Shown piece by piece: positions 45,705 through 53,878 of a stretch of DNA of 64,000 nucleotides; the stretch's first letter is position 1, and every line of letters begins with the position of its first letter. The stretch is from NCBI RefSeq assembly GCF_001695835.1, contig NZ_MBSO01000005.1:117098-181097 (forward strand). Direction: 5' to 3'. Source of the stretch: Ensifer sp. LC11 (GTDB lineage: Bacteria > Pseudomonadota > Alphaproteobacteria > Rhizobiales > Rhizobiaceae). A program made the position numbers and the translations under genes. The notes below the pieces were generated by a model that ran no database searches, was not told where the DNA came from, and worked only from the letters and a program-made list of their open reading frames with translations.

Positions 45705-45837
45705 CGCGTAACCTCCGCCCCCGCTTCGGTCTCGCCTGTTTAGGAAGAGCGAAAATAACACAGGGCGACCGGTGGAAACAGGCTTTACCGTCGCCCGGTC
45801 CATACTCCTTTCGGGTGTCTGCGATGGCGAATGCCGG

Positions 45838-46497
45838 TCAGGCGGCGACCTGCATCAGGTCGAGCATGCGATCGATCGCGCTCGGGATGGGGGCGATGAT
45901 CGGCGTTGCGAACAGCGGCTGGAGCTGTTCGGCCGCCTGGCCGAGCGGGCCGCCACCGATGATGACAGCCTCGGCGCCATCCCGTTCGATGCATTGGCGC
46001 ACGGCTTCTCCGAGGGCATCGAGCAGGCGCTCCGGGTGAGCGGAGAGCGCGAGGGGATCGCCGGATGTGCAGCGAATGCCGGTATACTGGTCCCAGACGC
46101 CGAGATCGCGGGCGCGGTCGTCGATCGCCTGGATCAATTCCGGCGTCGTGGTGGCGACGCCGAATTTGCGGCCGTCCTGCGAGGCCTCGATCATCGAGGC
46201 CTCGCAGATGCCGATCACGGGGATCGTGAGGCGGTGCTTGAGGGCGGCAAGGCCGGGATCGCCGAAGGCGCTGACGACAATGCCAAGGCATCCGGCCTCA
46301 TGCTTTTCGCCGATCTCGACGACCTCGGCAGCGGCCGCATCCAGCTGCTCCGGTGTCACGATCATCGGCGGGTTCCGCATGGCCGTGGCAACTGCCACGG
46401 CCATGCGTCCTGATGCGGCCCTGCGTGCGATGGCGACCATCATGTCGCTGGTGGCATGCGAGCTGTTCGGGTTGATCAGAAGGATATGCGAGCTCAC
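45838..46497 (-). CDS. Asp/Glu/hydantoin-racemase-family protein without the catalytic cysteines
   Basis: A 219-residue protein of the Asp/Glu/hydantoin racemase superfamily. Family features are ILLINPNSS at the N-terminus, AFGDPGLAALK, PVIGICEAS and AEAVIIGGGPL. In active hydantoin/allantoin racemases the first site is CFGDPG and the second GCAG. Here they are Ser76-Ala (VVSAFGDPG) and Gly182 (IIGGGP), so both catalytic cysteines are missing. The fold is probably retained with another chemistry, such as a decarboxylase, isomerase or binding role. It overlaps the upstream MFS gene by four bases and is therefore co-translated with it. Confidence 0.85.
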   Translation of the reverse strand: MSSHILLINPNSSHATSDMMVAIARRAASGRMAVAVATAMRNPPMIVTPEQLDAAAAEVVEIGEKHEAGCLGIVVSAFGDPGLAALKHRLTIPVIGICEASMIEASQDGRKFGVATTTPELIQAIDDRARDLGVWDQYTGIRCTSGDPLALSAHPERLLDALGEAVRQCIERDGAEAVIIGGGPLGQAAEQLQPLFATPIIAPIPSAIDRMLDLMQVAA

Positions 46498-47957
46498 GTT
46501 CTCAGTTCCGCGCCGACTTTGATTTCAGAGGTGTCAGCCTTTGCGACGTCGGCACTGGCCGGCTGGGTCAAATCCTCCATCGACATGCCGTAGGTCTCGG
46601 GCCCGAGCTGGATGCAGAAGGCGAAGACCGCATACATGCTGGCGGCGAGACCGAAGACCCCGACCATGCCGTAAACATCGAAGAGCGCGCCGGCGATGGT
46701 GGGGATGAAGGAACCCGCGGCCGAACCGGTTGCCAGGATCAGCGCCACGCCGAAGGCGCGGATGCGGGTCGGGAAGAGTTCGGGCGCATAGATCCAGATC
46801 GAGGTGTTGAGAAGCAGCACGAAGAACTGGAAGATCGCTCCGAACATCAGGACGAGGTAGATGTTGGTGCCGAGATAGGCGATCGAGACCGCCGCAAGGC
46901 AGGCAAAGATCGCGCCTGTTGTCAGCACCTTCTTGCGCGGGAAGTAATAGCCGAACATCGAGGCGGCGATGGCGCCGAGCACGCTGCCGCTCTGGATGAT
47001 CATGCTGTAGAGCAGGCTGCCCTGGAGCGTGTAACCCATGGAGACGAAGATGATCGGCATCAGGGTCAGCACCGAAAGCTGGGCGCCGTAGCTCATCAGG
47101 ATGGCGATGGCGACCGGAATGGTGCGGCCGATGAAGGGCGCCCGGAAGAGTTCCTTCCAGTCGCTCTTGACTGGTTCCTCGTCCTTCAGGTGGTCCTTGG
47201 TCAGGTATTCCTGGACCTTGAGGTTGCGCGGCCGCAGCGAGCCGGAGGCAAGGATCGAAAGCACCTTGTTGGCCTCGTCGATCTTGCCTTGCGAGGCGAG
47301 GAAGCGCGGCGTTTCCGGCACGAAGCGGCGATAGAAGACGACGAGCAGGGCCGGCAAAGCGAGTGCTGCGAAGAGCCAGCGCCAGCTGTTTTCACCCGGG
47401 AAGAGAGTGAAGATCATCAGGCCGAAGGCAGGCGCCAGGAAGTTGCCGAAGCCGCCGGCGCCGACATTGACGAGGCCGGCCGCGGTGCCGCGGAATTTTG
47501 GCGAGCAGAATTCCGACAGCATCGTCACCGCCGTCGAGATTTCGCCGCCGACGCCGAAGCCGACGATGGCGCGGGCAAAGCAGAGCGTGGCGAAGTTCGG
47601 CGCCATGGCGCAGGCGGCCGAGCCGATGGTGAAGAGCAGAAGGTTGATGGTCAGCATGACGCGGCGGCCGTAGCGGTCGCCGAGGATGCCGGAGAGCAGA
47701 CGACCGATCGCGGCGCTGCCGAAGGTGATGGTGTTGAGGAAGCCGATATCGGTGCCGGTGAGGCCCCAATGCTCCTTCAGGATCGGGCCGGCGACGCCGA
47801 TGGTGTTCTGCTCGAAGCTGTCGAACAGGCAGCCGATGAGCACGAGGGCAAGGATTTGCTTGTGGGCGCCGGTGACGCCGATCTTGGTGAAGGCTGATTC
47901 CAACTGTCTGATGACCGGCGATGACCTGCCGGAAGGCACCATATTTTCCGCTGCCAT
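46494..47957 (-). CDS. MFS transporter of the sugar/organic-acid porter type
   Basis: A 487-residue, 12-helix MFS protein. Signatures: GRLLSGILGDRYGRRVML between helices 2 and 3, GFGVGGEISTAVTMLSEF in helix 4, and RFVPETPRFLASQGKIDEA before the central loop, as in the sugar/aromatic-acid porter group. GGGGAACG precedes the ATG at 47957. It is second in the RpiR locus and overlaps the racemase-like gene; two TGAAA-N6-TTTCA sites lie 38-83 bases upstream of its start. The substrate is not identifiable. Confidence 0.92.
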   Translation of the reverse strand: MAAENMVPSGRSSPVIRQLESAFTKIGVTGAHKQILALVLIGCLFDSFEQNTIGVAGPILKEHWGLTGTDIGFLNTITFGSAAIGRLLSGILGDRYGRRVMLTINLLLFTIGSAACAMAPNFATLCFARAIVGFGVGGEISTAVTMLSEFCSPKFRGTAAGLVNVGAGGFGNFLAPAFGLMIFTLFPGENSWRWLFAALALPALLVVFYRRFVPETPRFLASQGKIDEANKVLSILASGSLRPRNLKVQEYLTKDHLKDEEPVKSDWKELFRAPFIGRTIPVAIAILMSYGAQLSVLTLMPIIFVSMGYTLQGSLLYSMIIQSGSVLGAIAASMFGYYFPRKKVLTTGAIFACLAAVSIAYLGTNIYLVLMFGAIFQFFVLLLNTSIWIYAPELFPTRIRAFGVALILATGSAAGSFIPTIAGALFDVYGMVGVFGLAASMYAVFAFCIQLGPETYGMSMEDLTQPASADVAKADTSEIKVGAELRT

Positions 47958-47994
47958 GGTTCGTTCCCCTTTATGGCTTAACAACGTGAAAATG

Positions 47995-48010
47995 TGAAAA
48001 CTCAGTTTCA
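47995..48010. promoter_or_regulatory. Candidate RpiR operator 1
   Basis: TGAAA-ACTCAG-TTTCA, an inverted repeat with a 6-base spacer, 38 bases upstream of the MFS start. The same 5+6+5 pattern recurs at 48025-48040 and 49103-49118. Confidence 0.65.
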
Positions 48011-48024
48011 TGAAATCTACATCA

Positions 48025-48040
48025 TGAAATTCTGGTTTCA
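48025..48040. promoter_or_regulatory. Candidate RpiR operator 2
   Basis: TGAAA-TTCTGG-TTTCA, extended by A and T on the two sides, 30 bases (about three helical turns) from operator 1. Both lie in the promoter region of the minus-strand MFS gene. An imperfect relative (TGAAA-N6-TTTCT) is at 48186-48201. Confidence 0.65.
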
Positions 48041-48121
48041 TAGAAGATTCTATGATGCGCTGCGAAAGGACCAGGCCGTTCGCAGAACAGTCTAGGGAAT
48101 GCAGATTTCGTGCCATTTGCT

Positions 48122-48139
48122 GAGAAACCATGGTTTCTC
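48122..48139. promoter_or_regulatory. Perfect 18-bp palindrome GAGAAACCATGGTTTCTC
   Basis: A perfect inverted repeat between the RpiR gene and the MFS gene, 165-182 bases upstream of the MFS start. Its half site GAGAAACC differs from the TGAAA sites, so it may be a separate regulator site or chance. The regulator is unknown. Confidence 0.4.
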
Positions 48140-48249
48140 TTTTATTGTCAGAGGCTTGACGGAAGGTCGTCGTGTCGCGAACCGTTGAAACTCAGATTTC
48201 TTCCGTGCAAAAAATGTTCTGGTGTTTCAGGCAAATGCCCAATCGCCGC

Positions 48250-49092
48250 TCACAATTCTTCGAGCGCATCGTTGATGGCTTCGATGCCGCGGAGCCGACT
48301 TCGACCGGAAGTGCCGGCGATTTCGATGCATCGGGTCGTCAAGAGATGGCAGAGCGCCATGACCGAGACATGGTTGAAGAGGGGGCCAGGTGCCAGCGTC
48401 TGGCAGCGGAAATGCCATTCCGCCTGGTTGAGAAAGGGCACGCCCTCGTCGGTAATGTAGAGCAGCCGCGCACCCGATTTCTCGATCTGTGCAAGCAATG
48501 GTTCCATCAGGGAAACGCGCCGGCGCAGGCCGAAGAGGATGACGACATCGTCGCTGGTGATGCTGACCAGATGCTCGCCAAGCGTCTGGCCGCCGCCGGG
48601 AATGGCCGAAATGTTCTCGATCACCTGCGTCATCTGCCATTGCAGATAGGTGGCGAAGGAATGGCTGGCGCGAAAGCCGATGACCCAGACCTTGCGGGCG
48701 CTAAGAATGGCGGTTGCCGCCGCCGTCACCTGAGTTTCGGAAATAGCGAGAAAGGACGCCTCGATGTTGGAGACCCCTTGTGCCACATGGGCGGAGAGCG
48801 ATTGTTCGCCGCCGCTGTCGGTGGCGGTCGCCAGGAAAAGGCGCGAGCCCGTCTGCTTGTCGGCGCGGGCATGGCGGCGCGCCTCCTCATAGTTGTCATA
48901 GCCGAGCCGCTGGATGAAGCGCGAGACGGTCGCCTTCGACACATGCGCCAGCGCGGCCAGTTCCTGGGCCGAGTAGCTTGCGACCTCGCCGGGAAAATCG
49001 CAGAGAAAGTCGCCCAGTCGCCGTTCGGCCGGATGCAGTTCCGGCAGCACCTGGCGGACGCGGGTGAGGAAGGAGCGTTCTTTGGGGCTCAT
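48250..49092 (-). CDS. RpiR/MurR-family transcriptional regulator
   Basis: A 280-residue regulator with an N-terminal HTH_6 domain (ELAALAHVSKATVSRFIQRLGY, about residues 44-65) and a C-terminal SIS phosphosugar-binding domain (VWVIGFRASHSFATYLQWQM and DDVVILFGLRRR). Such proteins sense a phosphosugar or related acid. The start at 49092 is chosen because the domain begins there and the candidate operator 49103-49118 would lie inside a longer version. It is upstream of, and in the same direction as, the MFS and racemase-like genes with a 292-base gap holding further operators. Confidence 0.92.
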   Translation of the reverse strand: MSPKERSFLTRVRQVLPELHPAERRLGDFLCDFPGEVASYSAQELAALAHVSKATVSRFIQRLGYDNYEEARRHARADKQTGSRLFLATATDSGGEQSLSAHVAQGVSNIEASFLAISETQVTAAATAILSARKVWVIGFRASHSFATYLQWQMTQVIENISAIPGGGQTLGEHLVSITSDDVVILFGLRRRVSLMEPLLAQIEKSGARLLYITDEGVPFLNQAEWHFRCQTLAPGPLFNHVSVMALCHLLTTRCIEIAGTSGRSRLRGIEAINDALEEL

Positions 49093-49102
49093 GTCGATTC
49101 CA

Positions 49103-49118
49103 TGAAACTGTCGTTTCA
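49103..49118. promoter_or_regulatory. Candidate RpiR operator 3 (autoregulatory)
   Basis: TGAAA-CTGTCG-TTTCA, 11 bases upstream of the RpiR start. It has the same spacing as the two sites before the MFS gene, consistent with autoregulation. Confidence 0.65.
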
Positions 49119-49225
49119 CGGCAATCTCTGATTTCCGCGCGGATATTGCAAGCGAGCCGGGCGGGCGCCGCCTCGCTTTCAACTGTGACCGGCAGGGAGG
49201 AGCGAACGCCGTTGCGCCGCCGACG

Positions 49226-50146
49226 TCAGTACTTCGACGGCACGTAGAGTTCCGGCGGCAGCACCTTGCGCTCGTAATCCGGATTGAAGACGCGTTCCGG
49301 CAGCGAGATTTCCTCGTGAGGGACGTCCTCGTAGGGGAACTGCGCCAGCAGGTGATCGATACAGTTCAGCCGGGCGCGTTTCTTGTCGTTGCCTTCGACG
49401 ATGTGCCAGGGCGCTTCGGGAATGTTGGTGCGGGCGAAGGTCTCTTCCTTGGCCTTGGTATAGGCCTCCCAGCGCACCCGCGACTGCAGGTCCATGGGCG
49501 ACAGCTTCCACTGCTTCAGCGGGTCATGGATGCGCACGAGGAAGCGCATCTGTTGCTCCTCGTCGGTGATCGAGAACCAGTATTTCACCAGCCGGATGCC
49601 GGAGCGCACCAGCATGCGCTCGAATTCCGGCACGTCGTCGAAGAATTGCTCGACCTGGTCTTCTGTGGCAAAGCCCATGACGCGCTCGACGCCGGAGCGA
49701 TTGTACCAGGAGCGGTCGAAGAGCACGATTTCGCCACCGGCCGGCAGGTGCGGCACATAGCGCTGGAAATACCATTGCGTCTTCTCGCGGTCGGAGGGCG
49801 CCGGCAGTGCGGCGACCCGCACGACGCGCGGGTTGAGCCGCTGGGTGATACGCTTGATGACGCCGCCTTTGCCGGCGGAATCACGCCCCTCGAAGATCAC
49901 CACCACCTTTTCCTTGTGGTAGACCACCCAGTCCTGCAGCTTGATCAATTCCGACTGCAGCTTCAGCAGCGTGCGGAAGTAATCGATGCGCGGGATCGTT
50001 GGCGGGTGGCTCTTGCGGTAGATCTTGCGGATCTCTTCGGACAGCGCCGGTTCGGAAAGCTCGAGCTCATAGTCCTCGTCGAGCGTGTCGGCCAGTTCGG
50101 CTTCCAGCCAGTCCTGCGTTTCGATCTCGTCGTTCGGCCTGTTCAT
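49226..50146 (-). CDS. ppk2: Polyphosphate kinase 2
   Basis: PPK2-family kinase (306 aa) transferring phosphate between polyphosphate and nucleoside di- or triphosphates. The Walker A loop is EGRDSAGKGG at residues 86-95 and Walker B is VLFDRSWYNR at 141-150, followed by EQQMRFLVRIHDPLKQWKLS of the lid module. It is a single-domain (class I-like) enzyme with an acidic N-terminal extension. GGAGGG precedes the start at 50146. Confidence 0.95.
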   Translation of the reverse strand: MNRPNDEIETQDWLEAELADTLDEDYELELSEPALSEEIRKIYRKSHPPTIPRIDYFRTLLKLQSELIKLQDWVVYHKEKVVVIFEGRDSAGKGGVIKRITQRLNPRVVRVAALPAPSDREKTQWYFQRYVPHLPAGGEIVLFDRSWYNRSGVERVMGFATEDQVEQFFDDVPEFERMLVRSGIRLVKYWFSITDEEQQMRFLVRIHDPLKQWKLSPMDLQSRVRWEAYTKAKEETFARTNIPEAPWHIVEGNDKKRARLNCIDHLLAQFPYEDVPHEEISLPERVFNPDYERKVLPPELYVPSKY

Positions 50147-50263
50147 CTGACCCTCCGGATTCAGTGTGCTCAGCGACAGCCTTTCCTGTTGCTATCGTTA
50201 GTCGGCTTATTTCACAGCCGCATGAAGGGAATTTGACGCCCAGGCAGATGCGCCTGCTCGCCC

Positions 50264-51742
50264 CTATCCCTTGAGATACCAGCCCCAGGGCTCGTCGGCG
50301 TCAAAGCTGGTGATCTGCTTGGTCTCGAGATAATTCGAAAGACCCCAGCGGCCGAGTTCGCGGCCGATGCCCGATTGCTTGTAGCCGCCCCAGGGCGCCT
50401 CGGGGAAAGTCGGCTGCGAGCAGTTGATCCAGACGATGCCGGCGCGGAACGCGCGGGCGACACGTTCGCAGCGTTCCCGGTCGGCAGACATCACGGCCGC
50501 CGCCAGGCCGAAGCGGCTGTCGTTGGCCATACGGATCGCATCCGCCTCGTCACCAAACGGCTTGACGCAGACGACCGGGCCGAAGATTTCCTCGCGCCAG
50601 ACGAAGCTGTCTTCGCGCATGTCGGTGAGCACGGTAGGCTCGATGAAATAGCCACTGTTCAGGCCGGCCGGACGGCCGCCGCCGGCTGCCACCGTGGCGC
50701 CGTCCTGTCGAGCACGGTCGATGGCGCCGAGGATCTTGTCGTATTGACCTCTCGAAACGATCGGCCCGAGCAGGGTGCCGTCTTCGAGCCCATTGCCGAT
50801 GGTGATTTTGGCAGCCTCTTCGCAAAGGCGTTTGACGACGGTCTCGTAGATCTCTTCCTCGACCAGCACCCGCGAGGTTGCCGAGCAGACCTGGCCCTGG
50901 TTCCAGAAAATGCCGAACATGATCCATTCGACGGCCTTGTCGATGTCGCTGTCGGCAAAGACGACGAAGGGCGACTTGCCGCCGAGCTCGAGGCTGACAT
51001 TCTTGATGTCCTGGGCGCCGGCCATCATCACCTTGCGGCCGGTCACGACGGAACCGGTAAAGGCGAGCTTGTCGATCAGCGGGTGTTCGGTGAGCGGCTG
51101 GCCGGCGTCTTGGCCGGTGCCGGTGAGGATGTTGAGCACGCCAGGCGGCAGGGCGATTTCCTCGGCGATGACGCCAAGCTCAAGCGCCGTCAGCGGTGTC
51201 AACTCTGACGATTTCAGCACGATGGTGCAGCCGGCGGCGAGCGCCGGGGCCACCTTCCAGGACACCATCAGCAGCGGATAGTTCCAGGGCGTGATCGCGC
51301 CGACGACGCCGAGCGGCTCACGCACGGCGCGTGCGGTGAAGCGGTTGTCGCCGACTGTGATCGCCTCTTCAGGATCGGCATCCAGCTCTTCGGCGAGGCC
51401 GGCATAGTAGCGAAAGCATCCGGCGGCATCGTCTATGTCCCAGAGCGCCTCCGGCAGCGGCTTGCCGTTGTCGGTCACCTCGAGCCGCGCCAGCGAGTGA
51501 CGCTTCTCCTCGATCTTGGCGGCGATCGCGCGGAGATAGGCGGCGCGCTCGGTCCCCGACAGTTTCGGCCAGGGGCCGCTGTCGAAGGCGATGCGGGCGG
51601 CCTTTGCGGCGCGGTCGACGTCCTCGTAGGTCGCCGCCGGCGCGCGGTGGATCACCTCTTCGGTCGCCGGGTCAATAACCTCGAGCGTGCCGCCACGCCG
51701 TGGCTTTTCCCATTTGCCGTCAATGAACAACCGATCCTGCAT
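50264..51742 (-). CDS. NAD(P)-dependent aldehyde dehydrogenase (betaine-aldehyde-dehydrogenase-like)
   Basis: A 492-residue ALDH-superfamily enzyme. The catalytic cysteine is Cys286 in NQGQVCSATSR and the general base is Glu252 in SLELGGKSP. The cofactor region FTGSVVTGRKVM and the ITPWNYPL segment are normal. The C-terminus ends in GWYLKG, typical of the ALDH9/10 betaine- and aminoaldehyde-dehydrogenase group. The start at 51742 (MQDRLFIDGKW) is preferred to an upstream in-frame ATG. A partner GMC dehydrogenase lies 5 kb away; any link is only an inference. Confidence 0.93.
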   Translation of the reverse strand: MQDRLFIDGKWEKPRRGGTLEVIDPATEEVIHRAPAATYEDVDRAAKAARIAFDSGPWPKLSGTERAAYLRAIAAKIEEKRHSLARLEVTDNGKPLPEALWDIDDAAGCFRYYAGLAEELDADPEEAITVGDNRFTARAVREPLGVVGAITPWNYPLLMVSWKVAPALAAGCTIVLKSSELTPLTALELGVIAEEIALPPGVLNILTGTGQDAGQPLTEHPLIDKLAFTGSVVTGRKVMMAGAQDIKNVSLELGGKSPFVVFADSDIDKAVEWIMFGIFWNQGQVCSATSRVLVEEEIYETVVKRLCEEAAKITIGNGLEDGTLLGPIVSRGQYDKILGAIDRARQDGATVAAGGGRPAGLNSGYFIEPTVLTDMREDSFVWREEIFGPVVCVKPFGDEADAIRMANDSRFGLAAAVMSADRERCERVARAFRAGIVWINCSQPTFPEAPWGGYKQSGIGRELGRWGLSNYLETKQITSFDADEPWGWYLKG

Positions 51743-51806
51743 GCCATACCCCTCAAAAAGCCCAGGGTGAGTATGGCCAGCGAAAGCCGTTCGCGCCAGC
51801 CGTAAG

Positions 51807-53081
51807 TTACGGCTGGCGTTGGTGTTTCTGGTCCTGCGCCGCTGCTCGGTGTCTACCGGCTCGCTTTCGCCATTTGAGGAAAGGCAGCACCGGCAACACG
51901 GTGCAGGCGCAGGCAAACAGCCAGAACTGCCCGAGTGTCATGGGACCGCTCGCATGCATCGCCCCCGACAGCACACCGATCATGAGACCGAGATCCATCA
52001 GCGGCAGGCTGAGTGCGTAGAACAACACTTGCCGCTCAAGGCAAAGGCATCGCTGGACCAGGGTGAAGTAGGTGGCAAAGGCAATCATTTCCGGAACGCC
52101 GCCGACGATGAGCAGCGCCATTGCTGCGCCGTGGCTTGGCGCGAAGATCAGCATGAAAGTCGAGATGCCTTCCAGCAAACTTGCAAAGAGATAGGCGAGA
52201 AGCAGGGTGCGCGTATCGATCAGGGTCTTGGCGATGCAGTTGGAGACAAAGACGCCGAGCAAGGCGCCGGCGCCCTGGGCTCCAAGGAGCATAGTCCACA
52301 TTTCGGGCCCGAGGTGAAACTGGTCGCGGTTGAGCCACAACAGAAACGGCTGCAGCGCGCCGAGCGAGACCATATAGCCGAAGGCAGGGATCAGCAGCGC
52401 CCAGAGAAGAGGATTGCCACGCATGATGGCGAATGCCTCTCGCCAGGTATTTCGGGTTGGCGACACCGTTGGTTCGCGCGGATCCGAACTTCCCGGGGGG
52501 CGGGGCACCAGCAGCGTTGCGGCGATGAGGTGGCCGAGCGCCAGTACCAGAAGCGTTGCTGATATCGAGGCCATTGCCGCCGCCAGGCCTGCCGCCGGTG
52601 GCCCGAAAATCTTGGCGAAGCGGTCGATCGCCTGAAAGGCCGTATTGGCCTCCATGTTGCGACCGGGCGGAACGGACGCAGAGCGGAGCGTCAGCAGACC
52701 CGGCGCGATCACCGTATCGGCGAGGCCGATCAGGAGGATGATGGCTTGCACCGTCACCGCGTTTGGCGCGAGCGTCACAGCCGGAATAGCTGTCGCGACG
52801 CCAGCGATCGCGCAAAGGACCGGAACGCGTGGACCTGCTTTTCGGATGAGAGCAGCGGCTAGAGGCGCAAACAGGATGCGTGGCAGAAGGCGGAGCGCCA
52901 GGCTGCCGATGAGCTCCGCGCCGGCGCCAAAACGGGCGGCGACAATAATGGGAAGCGCGGCAACGAGCATCCAGGAGCAAAAGGACTGGATGGCGAGAAC
53001 GAGGCAGATGCGCCGGAAGGCGGCGCAGCCCGAGAAAATGGAAATAATCATGACGAGCCCGGTGGCAGGCAGCCGATCCAC
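51807..53081 (-). CDS. MFS transporter
   Basis: A protein of about 424 residues with roughly 12 hydrophobic segments and no strong substrate signature (FCSWMLVAALPIIVAARFG, PALLRPRI-type loop LRLLPRILFAPLAAALIRKAG). The GTG at 53081 or the ATG at 53051 may be the start. The C-terminal tail is very basic (RKRAGRHRAAAQDQKHQRQP). The gap downstream to the aldehyde dehydrogenase start is 64 bases, so the two may be co-transcribed with it upstream. Confidence 0.83.
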   Translation of the reverse strand: MDRLPATGLVMIISIFSGCAAFRRICLVLAIQSFCSWMLVAALPIIVAARFGAGAELIGSLALRLLPRILFAPLAAALIRKAGPRVPVLCAIAGVATAIPAVTLAPNAVTVQAIILLIGLADTVIAPGLLTLRSASVPPGRNMEANTAFQAIDRFAKIFGPPAAGLAAAMASISATLLVLALGHLIAATLLVPRPPGSSDPREPTVSPTRNTWREAFAIMRGNPLLWALLIPAFGYMVSLGALQPFLLWLNRDQFHLGPEMWTMLLGAQGAGALLGVFVSNCIAKTLIDTRTLLLAYLFASLLEGISTFMLIFAPSHGAAMALLIVGGVPEMIAFATYFTLVQRCLCLERQVLFYALSLPLMDLGLMIGVLSGAMHASGPMTLGQFWLFACACTVLPVLPFLKWRKRAGRHRAAAQDQKHQRQP

Positions 53082-53305
53082 ACCAGCCTTGAAAGGCAGA
53101 TTAAGAAATGGATCGGCGCGAACGAAATCTGTCCGCCCGGAAGGCGGACGCTACTGGGCTCACTGTTGCAAGCCCCGCCTTGCGGGGCCGATCAGGCCAT
53201 CAGATGGGGTTCGTTCGACATGGCTGCCGTCTACCACGCGCACTTGTTCGGTGACAAGCGGCAGCCACGATGGGCGTGGCTATCTGGCCGGTTCGCGGCC
53301 GACTG

Positions 53306-53794
53306 TCAGCGCGTCGCTTCGGCCAGCGCCGGGGAGGCATTTGCAATCTGCGTGACAATCATGCCGCCGATGATCAGCAGAAGGCCGGTCAGGCGTGCGG
53401 CGTTGACCGGTTTTTCCGGGAAGCCCATCAGGCCGAAATGGTCGATCAGCATGGAGATGGCCATTTGCCCGGCGATGACGGCGACGATGAAGCTTGCCGC
53501 GCCGAGCTTCGGCGCAAGGAGGAGAGCCGCGGTGATGTAGATCACGCCGGCGGTGCCACCGGTCCAGATCCACCACGGACCCTTGAATGCCACCGCGAGG
53601 CTCGGCAACGGCACCCGCAAGGCGATCAGCATCGGCAGGATGAGCGCGAGGCTGACGCCAAGCGAGACGACCGTTGCCCAGAGCGGATGGCCGAGGAGGC
53701 GGCCAAGGTTGGCATTGGCGCCGGCCTGGAGGGGGACGACGGCGCCGGCGAAGGTCGCCGCGGCAAGCATGAGGAGGGAGGAGAGAGTGGGCAT
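53306..53794 (-). CDS. YdcZ-family (DMT-type) membrane transporter
   Basis: A 162-residue protein with about five membrane segments of the DUF606/YdcZ family (GAVVPLQAGANANLGRLLG near residue 17, KGPWWIWTGGTAGVIYI near 72, GQMAISMLIDHFGLMG near 109). The family includes inner-membrane transporters of small solutes. AGAAGGA precedes the ATG. It is divergent from a LysR gene across 84 bases. Confidence 0.87.
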   Translation of the reverse strand: MPTLSSLLMLAAATFAGAVVPLQAGANANLGRLLGHPLWATVVSLGVSLALILPMLIALRVPLPSLAVAFKGPWWIWTGGTAGVIYITAALLLAPKLGAASFIVAVIAGQMAISMLIDHFGLMGFPEKPVNAARLTGLLLIIGGMIVTQIANASPALAEATR

Positions 53795-53878
53795 TGTTTT
53801 TTCCTTCTTGATTGCCCCATTCTTCTCCATCGGAAGCATGAATGGAAATTCCAATTTCGCACGTGCTATATTCGCTTT

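Noticed and set aside
53131..53188. Two GC-rich hairpins GTCCGCC/GGCGGAC and GCCCCGC/GCGGGGC
   Set aside because: No T-run follows on either strand, so they are not called terminators; they may be repeat remnants.
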